64,000 nucleotides of DNA from CAWEFA01 sp963851385 (GTDB lineage Bacteria > Bacteroidota > Bacteroidia > Bacteroidales > DTGW01), in NCBI GenBank assembly GCA_963851385.1, contig CAWKPE010000033.1, positions 1-64,000 on the forward strand. Direction: 5' to 3'. Numbering within the stretch: position 1 is the first letter of the stretch; every line of letters starts with the position of its first letter. A model generated the notes under the pieces. It did not search any database. It saw only the letters and a list, made by a program, of their open reading frames with translations, and was not told where the DNA came from. This document shows, piece after piece, positions 37,389-44,706 of the stretch. A program made the translations under genes and the position numbers.

Positions 37389-37521
37389 ACACACGACATC
37401 GGCTATATTCCATAAGGGTTTCATTGGTTTGCGAAAGTTAGGAAATATATTTAAGTTTGTGTAACTGGATACAGATGTGGCTTCAAAATCCCTTACAGCT
37501 TATAGCCTTAAGCGTTATCGG
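37389..37521 (+). repeat. attC-like imperfect palindrome P4
   Basis: 133 bp starting 16 bp after the stop at 37372. Left arm GGCTATATTCCATAAGGGTT (37401-37420) faces right arm CAAAATCCCTTACAGCTTAT (37484-37503) followed by AGCC. The 3' end is GCGTTATCGG (37512-37521). Different sequence from P1-P3 but the same length, position and asymmetric arm design, as expected for attC sites, which conserve structure more than sequence. Confidence 0.5.
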
Positions 37522-37592
37522 AAAGCATAAAAGGCAAAAATGTTTCCATATTTAGAAACTTTAATTTATCTTTGTCAAGTTAAAAACAAGAC

Positions 37593-37937
37593 ATGGAGAA
37601 ACCGATTGAAATAATTGCACTTCCGCAAGCTGAAGAATTTCTAGATTCTTTGGAGGAACCTGTACGAAAGAAGTTTTTACACTCAATGCGAAAAACCAAA
37701 CAAAGAATTTTTGGAGATTGGTATAAGAAGATGGTTGGGACGAATGATATTTTTGAATTTCGAGTTGATAATATGAGAAAATTCTATAGATTATTTGCAT
37801 TTTGGGATACAAGAGGTTCAAATCAAACTTTAATAGTGGCAACACATGGATTAATTAAAAAGACAAATAAAACGCCTAAATCCGATATAGATAAGGCAGA
37901 AGATATTAAAACAAAATATTTTAAAGGATTAATATAA
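37593..37937 (+). CDS. HigB-like (RelE/ParE superfamily) toxin
   Basis: 114 residues. A phage-derived Gp49-like/HigB toxin pattern: KKMVGTNDIFEFRVDNMRKFYRLFAFW then LIVATHGLIKKTNKTPKSDIDKAEDIKTKY, matching the usual LWElR...YRvff...FxKKtxkTPxxEIxxA. Predicted ribosome-dependent mRNA interferase. Directly precedes its XRE-family antitoxin with no gap, toxin first as in HigBA. Located after P4; TA cargo is common in chromosomal cassette arrays. Confidence 0.85.
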   Translation: MEKPIEIIALPQAEEFLDSLEEPVRKKFLHSMRKTKQRIFGDWYKKMVGTNDIFEFRVDNMRKFYRLFAFWDTRGSNQTLIVATHGLIKKTNKTPKSDIDKAEDIKTKYFKGLI

Positions 37938-37952
37938 ATGATGGAGGTTAAG

Positions 37953-38279
37953 ATGAAAGCAGATAAGAAATATAAAACTCTTGTAGAGTTAGAAGATAAA
38001 TATTATGGGAAAGTTGGTACTCCTGAAAGAGAGCAATATGAATTTGAATTATCAATGGAGATATTAGGAGATAAGCTCAAACATATGCGAAAGACACGAA
38101 ATTTGACACAAGAGCAATTAGGACGATTAATTGGAGTTCAGAAAGCACAGATATCGAAACTTGAGAAGGGTAATAATAGTGCCACTATTTCAACTGTCTT
38201 AAAGGTTTTTCATGCTATGAAAGCAAAGGTAAAATTTAAAATTGAAGTTGAAGAAACATCTGAATTAGCAATACAATAA
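37953..38279 (+). CDS. HigA-like XRE-family antitoxin
   Basis: 108 residues from the ATG at 37953, which has a rare good Shine-Dalgarno GGAGG five bases upstream; an ATG at 37938 directly abutting the toxin stop would add 5 residues. The helix-turn-helix lies at LKHMRKTRNLTQEQLGRLIGVQKAQISKLEKG and the C-terminal end (FHAMKAKVKFKIEVEE) is typical for HigA. Expected to bind HigB and repress the operon. Confidence 0.85.
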   Translation: MKADKKYKTLVELEDKYYGKVGTPEREQYEFELSMEILGDKLKHMRKTRNLTQEQLGRLIGVQKAQISKLEKGNNSATISTVLKVFHAMKAKVKFKIEVEETSELAIQ

Positions 38280-38281
38280 TA

Positions 38282-38561
38282 AATGCCATTCGCTAACACA
38301 CGCTCACGCAACATGTTGTCCAAGCATTTCCCACGCTGGTTTTACTTAATATCATCATATCGTTTTGAAACAAAACCCCGCATTCGCAGGGTTATTTTAG
38401 GAAGATACACAGAGATTCAATTTGAACGCTCCCAAGATGCGTCTGAACAGTTCTAAGATCGATTTGAACGCTCCTAAGATGCGTCTGAACGGTTCCAAGA
38501 TCGATTTGAACGCTCCCGAGATGCATCCGAAGAGACCTCCAAGATCGATTCTGAGTCTTCC
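38282..38561. repeat. Half palindrome plus composite repeat with a 21-bp tandem array (copy 2)
   Basis: Right after the higA stop, CATTCGCTAACACACGCTCA resembles the left arm of an attC-like site, but the right arm is missing. The composite seen at 35772 follows: CACGCTCACGCAACATGTTG (38299-38318), then TTTTACTTAATATCATCATA (38340-38359) and CAAAACCCCGCAT. The array 38412-38561 has about seven 21-mers alternating between AAGATCGATTTGAACGCTCC(T) and AAGATGCGTCTGAACGGTTC(C). An open frame through it encodes a 14-residue repeat (KIDLNAPKMRLNGS) but has no start context or homology I know, so I do not call a gene. Confidence 0.7.
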
Positions 38562-38634
38562 AAAAAAACTGCTGCATAATTCAATCCCTACCCTATCATC
38601 TGAAATACTACAGCAATTCCTGAAAAATTAAATC

Positions 38635-39037
38635 TTAATTAACGTGAGTTCGACCTAAAATAACATACTTGTTATAGATAATCAGAATATTATTCATTTC
38701 ATTTTTCGTCAAAAAAGAAATGAACAAAAGAACTTAGCGGAGCGATCTCACGAACGAAGTGAGTAAAAAGACTTGGCTGCGTGAACTCGCTGCCGCCTTT
38801 GCTCATCCCGAAATTTCGGGAAGCACGCAGCCGAAAAGGAATTCTCTTCTAATTTCCGTGAAACGGGAAAGAGCGTTGGCCAGAAAATCTGGCGAGGGTG
38901 CGAAAGCTCGTGGGTGGAAGCTTCATCCCGCCTAAGGCGGGATTGACTTTTTAGTTACCTTTTGTGTCAAGACAAAAGGTAAAGTGTTTAAAACAAAGTA
39001 TTTAAACATTTCCTTACATCGAATTGACGTTAATTAA
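38635..39037. mobile_element. TIR-bounded non-coding element B (MITE-like)
   Basis: 403 bp. Terminal inverted repeats TTAATTAACGTGAGTTCGA (38635-38653) and its complement TCGAATTGACGTTAATTAA (39019-39037), 17 of 19 matching. Near the right end is a perfect hairpin TTACCTTTTGT/ACAAAAGGTAA (38955-38982); inside is GGCTGCGTG...CACGCAGCC and the palindromes TCCCGAAATTTCGGGA (38806-38821) and TCCCGCCTAAGGCGGGA (38926-38942). It contains no gene. It is near-identical to element C except for the second palindrome, where C has other sequence. It lies 44 bp past the 3' end of serpin 1. Confidence 0.75.
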
Positions 39038-39081
39038 AAAACTTGTGTGAAAAGCTCAATAAGCTGAAGCACTAATACTGC

Positions 39082-40335
39082 TTATTTCATATCTACACTA
39101 CTAACTGTCGGATCTAACATTTTACCAATAAAAAGCACAGCTCCTGTTGACTTCTCGGTAATAGCATATATGAATGGTTTGTTAGCGTTGAAAAATAAAG
39201 GATGATCTTCCGAAAGTGATGACGTCGTCTCTGCAATCTCAACAGCGGTAACGGTAGCAGCTTCAGTTCCTTCTTCATCCAAATTAATATAAGTTTTATG
39301 AATTACCCTTGAAATATATAAATCTTCGGCACTATCTATTCTGAAAAAATTAGCACTGTCAGGATTAAAAGCCTTTGTTATACCTAAATTTATCAAGGGT
39401 TCATTAAGCAAGCTGTTAAATTCAAATTTAAACTTGGGCATTTTCACAACTACCTTAAACGTGTTCATTGAGGCAATAATCTCATTCCACTTTAAATCAG
39501 TTAATCCGGTTATAATATCATTAACGTTCTTGCCAAATGCAGGCAATACAATAACAAAATTAAATGTTCCATCTCCATAGGGCAATTCAACAACCTGGAA
39601 ATCGTTATTGCTGTAATAATTTATCTCAGCTTCCATCGACATCTGTTCTTGTTGAACTGTTGTGCCATCACTTAAAAAAAAGTCAGTTGTCGTAGTTTTG
39701 GTTTTGTCAAATTGAAATTGCCAGGTGCCTTTAAAGTAAATGGCGTTTATTAAGTACATAATAGCTATATCTGGAATCTGGTCAATTATAGTCTGAATCT
39801 TATCATGTGTTTTTGCATCTACCCAGTTATTAATTGTTGTTACAGCATCCGGACTGGTAAAATCAAGCGATTTAACTTCAGCATCATAATACTCACTATT
39901 CACGTCCAGAAATGATTGTAGAACATTAAAACCCTGCTTGTACCAAATTGAGTTTGCCACTTCAAATATTACCTTTTCATCTGCTCCTGTCAAAGCAGTG
40001 GTAAGAGATTGATTGTATTCATTTATTTGCTGGTCCGAATATCCGGTAAAGCCTAAAACATTTGTCATTTCGTCCTTAGTTGTACCGGCAGCTCCATTAT
40101 AGGTCATTGAAAGTGCCTCCATTGTACTAAAAGGAGATATGAACAAATTTTTGTCGGGAGCTTTGTCTTGCACCTTACTAAAAAGTTCAAAACAAAATTT
40201 ATTCGATGCATTTACAATTTGGCCAGATTTAAGTTTTGATTTTACAGTAGTGACTTGTTTTTGATCGTCGCTCTTTTTACAACTTACTAATAGGAAAGTT
40301 ATAATTAACGATAATGAAAATGCTTTTTTTATCAT
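39082..40335 (-). CDS. Lipoprotein serpin (copy 1)
   Basis: 417 residues. Lipobox LLVSC (Cys about 19), then a full serpin: NLFISPFSTMEALSMTYNGAAG near the N-terminus, NAIYFKGTWQFQFD, MSMEAEINYY and the C-terminal signature NKPFIYAITEKSTGAVLFIG. The hinge EEGTEAATVTA (354-364) has the small P12-P9 residues of an inhibitory serpin. Counting gives P1 Thr370 and P1' Thr371 in EIAETTSSLSEDH, so the target is probably not a trypsin-like protease. Expected to trap proteases at the cell envelope, as miropin of Tannerella forsythia does. About 95 percent identical to serpin 2 up to residue 265, then divergent. Divergent from an ECF sigma gene. Confidence 0.93.
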   Translation of the reverse strand: MIKKAFSLSLIITFLLVSCKKSDDQKQVTTVKSKLKSGQIVNASNKFCFELFSKVQDKAPDKNLFISPFSTMEALSMTYNGAAGTTKDEMTNVLGFTGYSDQQINEYNQSLTTALTGADEKVIFEVANSIWYKQGFNVLQSFLDVNSEYYDAEVKSLDFTSPDAVTTINNWVDAKTHDKIQTIIDQIPDIAIMYLINAIYFKGTWQFQFDKTKTTTTDFFLSDGTTVQQEQMSMEAEINYYSNNDFQVVELPYGDGTFNFVIVLPAFGKNVNDIITGLTDLKWNEIIASMNTFKVVVKMPKFKFEFNSLLNEPLINLGITKAFNPDSANFFRIDSAEDLYISRVIHKTYINLDEEGTEAATVTAVEIAETTSSLSEDHPLFFNANKPFIYAITEKSTGAVLFIGKMLDPTVSSVDMK

Positions 40336-40374
40336 AACGGAAAATTTATGAGTTATACTTCTATGAATTTCATA

Positions 40375-40403
40375 TTAGATGAAAATGTCATCAAAAAGGT
40401 TGC
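40375..40403 (-). promoter_or_regulatory. ECF-like promoter for serpin 1
   Basis: On the minus strand GCAACCTTT (40395-40403), 13-bp spacer, CATCTAA (40375-40381), about 40 bp before the serpin start. The same bipartite motif, with 13-bp spacing, lies before serpin 2 and sigma 2. Confidence 0.55.
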
Positions 40404-40461
40404 TTTAAAGAAATTTATCCCATAACTTTTATTGAATTTTAAAAAAAATCGCCAACTTGTT

Positions 40462-40491
40462 CCAACCTTTTTCACTTTTTTGTGCACTATA
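40462..40491 (+). promoter_or_regulatory. ECF-like promoter for sigma 1
   Basis: CCAACCTTT (40462-40470), 14-bp spacer, CACTATA (40485-40491). Almost the same motif as at the three other promoters of the two modules. The -10-like box is only 7 bp from the ATG, so the mRNA would be nearly leaderless or the start codon lies further in. Confidence 0.45.
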
Positions 40492-40498
40492 GAATAGC

Positions 40499-41041
40499 AT
40501 GCAATTAATAAAATTTCATAATCGATCAGAAACTGAATCTGAGCTTGTGGCTGGATGCATTCGAAACGACCGAATGACACAAAAATGTCTTTACGATCTA
40601 TATAAGAATGCAATGTACACCACAGCACTTAGAATTGTTGGCAACTCAGATGCAGCACACGATACTCTTCAGGAAGCGTTCATAGATATTTTTGAAAACA
40701 TTGGCGATTTCAGGTTTGAATCATCTTTAGGCACATGGATAAAAACAATTGTGATTAGAAAAGCATTACGAGGATTAAAGCTCGAACACCAACATGAATC
40801 AATAGAATTAGCTGATAAATTTGAAATGGAAGATAAAAGTCCCGATTTTACAGCAGAAGAACTTGAAAGAGTAATTCTATCACTTCCTGAAGCATCAAGA
40901 GCAGTGTTCCTGCTTATAGAAGTTGAAGGTTATAAACATCATGAAGTAGCTGAAATGCTTGAAATCAGTATTGGAACATCGAAGTCACAACTTAATTATT
41001 CAAAAAAATTATTGCAAAAAAGACTGTATGAAAGATTTTGA
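40499..41041 (+). CDS. ECF-type RNA polymerase sigma factor (sigma 1)
   Basis: 180 residues. Sigma region 2 (LYDLYKNAMYTTALRIVGNSDAAHDTLQEAFIDIFENI, then WIKTIVIRKALRG) and region 4 (VILSLPEASRAVFLLIEVEGYKHHEVAEMLEISIGTSKSQLNYSKKLLQKRL). No extra domains. Directs polymerase to ECF promoters in response to envelope signals. It overlaps the next gene, a membrane anti-sigma-like protein, by 14 bp, indicating translational coupling. Divergent from serpin 1 and linked to it by a shared promoter region. Confidence 0.9.
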   Translation: MQLIKFHNRSETESELVAGCIRNDRMTQKCLYDLYKNAMYTTALRIVGNSDAAHDTLQEAFIDIFENIGDFRFESSLGTWIKTIVIRKALRGLKLEHQHESIELADKFEMEDKSPDFTAEELERVILSLPEASRAVFLLIEVEGYKHHEVAEMLEISIGTSKSQLNYSKKLLQKRLYERF

Positions 41042-41636
41042 AAAAAAGTTAAAGAAAACTATTAATAATTTACCGCTGCATGATCCAAAGCCTGAAACAT
41101 GGGATGTTATACAAAGCAGGCTTGATTTTAATGATAAATTAGCAAAAGAAATCAGGTTCATTCCTACGCATGAACCTTCGGAACATACATGGAATAAAAT
41201 TGAACCACTACTCAAACCAGGGCTGAAAGTTTCGAAGTCAAAATATTTAATACTTGGTTTTACTTCCGCCGCTGCTTCGATAATTCTTTTTTTCAGTCTT
41301 TGGTTTTTTAAACATCAACCTTCTCATGATTCAATTACAATTTCTGAAGAAACCGTTGAAGGCTGGAAGCAACCGGTTGCTTTGACTGAAGATACCACGA
41401 GCCAGACAGCCATCCAGTTTATAAACAAACAATGTGAAAATAAATCATATATCTGCAGCAATCCAGGTTTCGCTGAAAAAAAGAAACAACTTGAGGAAGT
41501 TGAAGCTCAAATTAAAGTTCTTAAAAATATAATTAGTACTTCAGGTAGTTCACCATCGCTGATAAAAAGCAACATAAAACTCGAAAACCTGAGAACACGA
41601 TTAATGAAAGACCTTTTAAACTTAATCACTTCATGA
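41028..41636 (+). CDS. Membrane anti-sigma-like protein with tandem HxPxxxTW motif
   Basis: 202 residues from the ATG at 41028, inside the end of the sigma gene. The cytoplasmic N-terminus has two copies of HxPxxxTWxxI exactly 30 residues apart (H18...W25, H48...W55), then one TM helix (about 73-95) and a periplasmic helical tail. Size, single helix and position directly after the sigma gene fit an anti-sigma factor, though it has no zinc-binding HxxxCxxC. The repeated Trp motif may be the sigma-binding part; inference. Overlaps the next gene by 4 bp (ATGA). Confidence 0.65.
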   Translation: MKDFEKKLKKTINNLPLHDPKPETWDVIQSRLDFNDKLAKEIRFIPTHEPSEHTWNKIEPLLKPGLKVSKSKYLILGFTSAAASIILFFSLWFFKHQPSHDSITISEETVEGWKQPVALTEDTTSQTAIQFINKQCENKSYICSNPGFAEKKKQLEEVEAQIKVLKNIISTSGSSPSLIKSNIKLENLRTRLMKDLLNLITS

Positions 41637-42520
41637 CACGAACAGGAAAAATATTATCATTCTTTATTGCAATAACATTTATATTATATGCTCCGGCTTT
41701 TACACAAACCAAAATTCAGGTTATTACACGTACAATTTCCCGATCGTTTATTTGCAAACCGGGATGTATTTTCGAAGTAAAGGGTGAAAAAGCAAACATT
41801 CATGTTAAAAAATCTTCTGACAATAACATAAAAGTAAATCTTCAGCTTATTTCAAAAAATTCTTCCGTACAACAGGCAGAAAAGGATTTGAAATATTGCG
41901 ACTACAGGATTACCGAAAGCAATGATGCAATAATGGTTTCAAATCTTTTCAGTAGTAAGAACCAGTTCAAAGAAATCAGCAGCAATCTCAGTGCTAAATA
42001 CGAAATTGAAGTTCCGGAAAATATCATTGTGAAACTCAAAAATATTTATGGTGATATAGATCTGAAAAGTATCAGTGACAATATTAATATTGATATGGAT
42101 TTTTGCCAGTTAAAATTATCAAACATTTATGGAAATCTATTTGTCATTTCAAATTACAGCGACATTGAAGGACAGGACATAGGTGCAGTTACAAATGTTC
42201 AGGCTCAAAAGGGAGATATTGTCTTTACAAATACTAGAAGCTTATTAAAAATTAAAGATCAATACGGCAGCATCTCCCTGGACAATATAAATGCAAGTGT
42301 AAATTTAGATGCGGAAATGACAGCGATTAATGTTACGCTTGACAACCCTGCTATCTATTCTTTGGATTTTGCCGTAAAAGAAGGTGAAATAATAACACCG
42401 GAAAAATTCTGTAAAACGGTTGTCAGCAATCAAGGACAGAAAAAATTTATTTACACAGGCGGCAAAATTTCAATTAAGGTCACAACTACTTATAATTCTA
42501 TAACACTTAAAACAAAATAG
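41633..42520 (+). CDS. Secreted beta-helical protein (DUF4097/adhesin-like)
   Basis: 295 residues. Signal peptide (ending APAFTQ). The body has repeated short beta strands such as LKNIYGDIDLKSISDNINID and LKLSNIYGNLFVISNYSDIEG, with regularly spaced small turns, reminiscent of DUF4097 beta-solenoid domains. Ends in a strand-rich ITLKTK. Third gene of the sigma 1 operon (ATGA overlap), which suggests it is either a target of the sigma factor or a sensor element in the periplasm. Function unknown. Confidence 0.6.
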   Translation: MTRTGKILSFFIAITFILYAPAFTQTKIQVITRTISRSFICKPGCIFEVKGEKANIHVKKSSDNNIKVNLQLISKNSSVQQAEKDLKYCDYRITESNDAIMVSNLFSSKNQFKEISSNLSAKYEIEVPENIIVKLKNIYGDIDLKSISDNINIDMDFCQLKLSNIYGNLFVISNYSDIEGQDIGAVTNVQAQKGDIVFTNTRSLLKIKDQYGSISLDNINASVNLDAEMTAINVTLDNPAIYSLDFAVKEGEIITPEKFCKTVVSNQGQKKFIYTGGKISIKVTTTYNSITLKTK

Positions 42521-42522
42521 CA

Positions 42523-43347
42523 ATGAAGAGAATATTAAAATGTCCCATTGTCTTAGGGTCACTCATTTCGGTTTTAAATTTCAATTACTGTCTGTTTTCA
42601 CAAACAGATAGCAGCAAAGTAAGCTATAGCCAGGAAAGTTCAGATAGTTCCGATTATAACTATCATCGTAAATACCAGTACCTGGATATTAATTTAAAAG
42701 AAGAGACTAAAATGTTTAAAATAGGTATTCCTACTTTTACTGTAAACTATTCTAAAAGTACTTTTCAAAGTTCTTCAACTGAAAATTTGGGTTTATTCTT
42801 TATTTATGAAAGAAAATTTAACCCATCATTAAGTTTAATAATAGAAAATGACAATTCCTTTAACAATACTCAATATTCTGTCACTAATTCATCTGGAAGT
42901 TTTGACTATACTACCTATTTGGATTGGGGCATACGATATTATTTTCTTATGCAGAAAAGAATTAAAGAGGGTATAAGCGGCAACAATTGCAATGGCTTAT
43001 ATGTCGATTTTTTTATAAGAGACTTAAATCAATTCCAATTCCAACATTCAATTCAATCACAAGGCAATTTGTATTATTTCAATATTTATTTCTTTGATTT
43101 CTCCAAAATATTGAATAAGTCCCCTGAATTCCAATTAAACTTAGGATTACAAAAGAGGCTAAATAATTATTCTTTTATTGATACAAAATTTTTTATTGAA
43201 TATATTCCTAAAGGCACATACGAAGATAAAGAAGTTGAAGAATATTCAGGATATATTTATAAAGTTACAACTATTCAACATACGACCTCTAGTTATTTGC
43301 TTTTTGGCCTTTCTTTTACGATAGGATTAGGTTGGGGTTGGAAATAA
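42523..43347 (+). CDS. Outer-membrane beta-barrel-like protein
   Basis: 274 residues. Signal peptide (about 1-27, CLFSQ). The rest alternates like transmembrane beta strands and closes with FGLSFTIGLGWGWK, a C-terminal aromatic strand. No family recognised. Two bp after the preceding gene, so fourth in the sigma 1 operon. The decayed sequence at 44581-44646 encodes the same C-terminal phrase, implying a former second copy downstream. Confidence 0.6.
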   Translation: MKRILKCPIVLGSLISVLNFNYCLFSQTDSSKVSYSQESSDSSDYNYHRKYQYLDINLKEETKMFKIGIPTFTVNYSKSTFQSSSTENLGLFFIYERKFNPSLSLIIENDNSFNNTQYSVTNSSGSFDYTTYLDWGIRYYFLMQKRIKEGISGNNCNGLYVDFFIRDLNQFQFQHSIQSQGNLYYFNIYFFDFSKILNKSPEFQLNLGLQKRLNNYSFIDTKFFIEYIPKGTYEDKEVEEYSGYIYKVTTIQHTTSSYLLFGLSFTIGLGWGWK

Positions 43348-43364
43348 AGACCTATAATTAAAAA

Positions 43365-44501
43365 ATGAAGAATATAATCATAAATAGCATACCAATGAAA
43401 ACATTTAAATTGCTAAACATATTTTTAGATATTTTATTATTTAATATAGTAATTACTTCCTGTACAAAGGATGTTGTCGCACCTACACAACAAGTTCCTG
43501 TTTATATACCCTCAACTCCGGACAGCTCGGTTTATTCATCCATAGAATATTTGAAAACTGATTCCTCAAGTGATTACAATAATTGGGAAGCTGCTGCTTC
43601 TGCTGGAAATAAAATACTTTTTGCAGGAGATGGTAAAGCCAATATTTATGATATAGTAACTGGTCAATGGACAAGTAGCCAATTAAGCCAATTAAGAGTT
43701 GGAATATCTGTTGCTTCGGCAGGAAATAAAATACTTATTGCAGGCGGGAATACTGTTAATGGCATATCCGATGTGGTTGATATTTATGATGTAACTACAG
43801 GTCAATGGGCCATCAATCATTTAAGCCAGCCTAGATTTTTGATGGCTGCAACATCAACCGGTAATTTAATTTTTTTTGCAGGTGGTATTGATAATGTAGG
43901 AATTTCTAAAATAGTTGATATTTATGACATTACAACAGGAACGTGGACTACCAATCAACTACGTGTACCCAGGCAATTTCTATCAGCAGCCGCGGCAGGT
44001 AACAAAGTTCTTTTTGCTGGTGGACTAGTACCTGGCGGTAATATTTCTGTTGGCGACTCGTCTTGGACAAATATAGTCGATGTTTACGATGCAGTATCAG
44101 GAAAATGGACCACCAGCAATTTAAACCGAGGGAGAGCTTACATTGCAGGTGCTTCATCAGGAAATAAAATTATTTTCGCAGGTGGAGATGCTTACTCCAT
44201 CCCAGTTAATGAAGTGGATATTTTTGACATTATTTCCGGTAATTGGACTATAAAAGGAATGGACAATCCAAAAATATACAATAATGCTGCTTCATCCGGT
44301 AATTTAGTTTTTTTTACATATGGGATGTTTTCAGAAAACTTTAATATATTTGATATGTATAATACTCTAACTGGGCAATGGTCTACCTATCAATTAAGTA
44401 AAATTGATATTAGTTATGGTTATAGCATTGTTGTTTCAGCTCGTAATAAAGTTCTTTTTACAAGAGAACCCGGCAAGGTCGAAATATTTGTTTTAAAATA
44501 A
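43365..44501 (+). CDS. Kelch-repeat-like lipoprotein
   Basis: 378 residues; a second Met at codon 11 (43395) begins the better lipoprotein leader, lipobox IVITSC. Then six to seven blades of about 48 residues with the pattern AGNKILFAGG...VDIYDxxTGQWxxxxL, a kelch/galactose-oxidase-like beta propeller. Blades 2-5 are well kept, the last is partial (SARNKVLFTREPGKVEIFVLK). Probably a surface or periplasmic binding protein. Follows the barrel gene by 17 bp in the same direction and so is the probable last gene of the sigma 1 operon. Confidence 0.8.
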   Translation: MKNIIINSIPMKTFKLLNIFLDILLFNIVITSCTKDVVAPTQQVPVYIPSTPDSSVYSSIEYLKTDSSSDYNNWEAAASAGNKILFAGDGKANIYDIVTGQWTSSQLSQLRVGISVASAGNKILIAGGNTVNGISDVVDIYDVTTGQWAINHLSQPRFLMAATSTGNLIFFAGGIDNVGISKIVDIYDITTGTWTTNQLRVPRQFLSAAAAGNKVLFAGGLVPGGNISVGDSSWTNIVDVYDAVSGKWTTSNLNRGRAYIAGASSGNKIIFAGGDAYSIPVNEVDIFDIISGNWTIKGMDNPKIYNNAASSGNLVFFTYGMFSENFNIFDMYNTLTGQWSTYQLSKIDISYGYSIVVSARNKVLFTREPGKVEIFVLK

Positions 44502-44580
44502 TTTAATTCTTTATTCAACATTTTGAAAATATTTTCAAGCTTATCTTTCATGATAAATTAATGTAAAAAGAAATATCAAA

Positions 44581-44646
44581 TTTCAATTATATCATTTTAT
44601 TTTTGGACGGGATTTTAAAATTGGTTTAAGCTGGGGATGGAAGTAA
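44581..44646 (+). pseudogene. C-terminal remnant of a barrel gene like 42523-43347
   Basis: The frame ending TAA at 44644-44646 reads GRDFKIGLSWGWK just before the stop, close to the FTIGLGWGWK end of the gene at 42523-43347. Nothing upstream to 44502 keeps the frame open with recognisable sequence. A relic of a duplicated barrel gene. Confidence 0.5.
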
Positions 44647-44706
44647 AAATTATCTAAACTTTGGTCTAAAATTTATTAATGTAAATTATATCCTAAATAA
44701 TAAGCC

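Noticed and set aside
35961..38561. The 21-bp tandem arrays as a CRISPR
   Set aside because: Units are directly adjacent with no unique spacers and no cas genes nearby; the alternating units are two repeat variants.
38422..38631. Plus-strand open frame with a 14-residue repeat (KIDLNAPKMRLNGS)
   Set aside because: Arises because the 21-bp tandem unit is a multiple of three; it starts inside the array, runs into the serpin duplication boundary and has no ribosome site or family.
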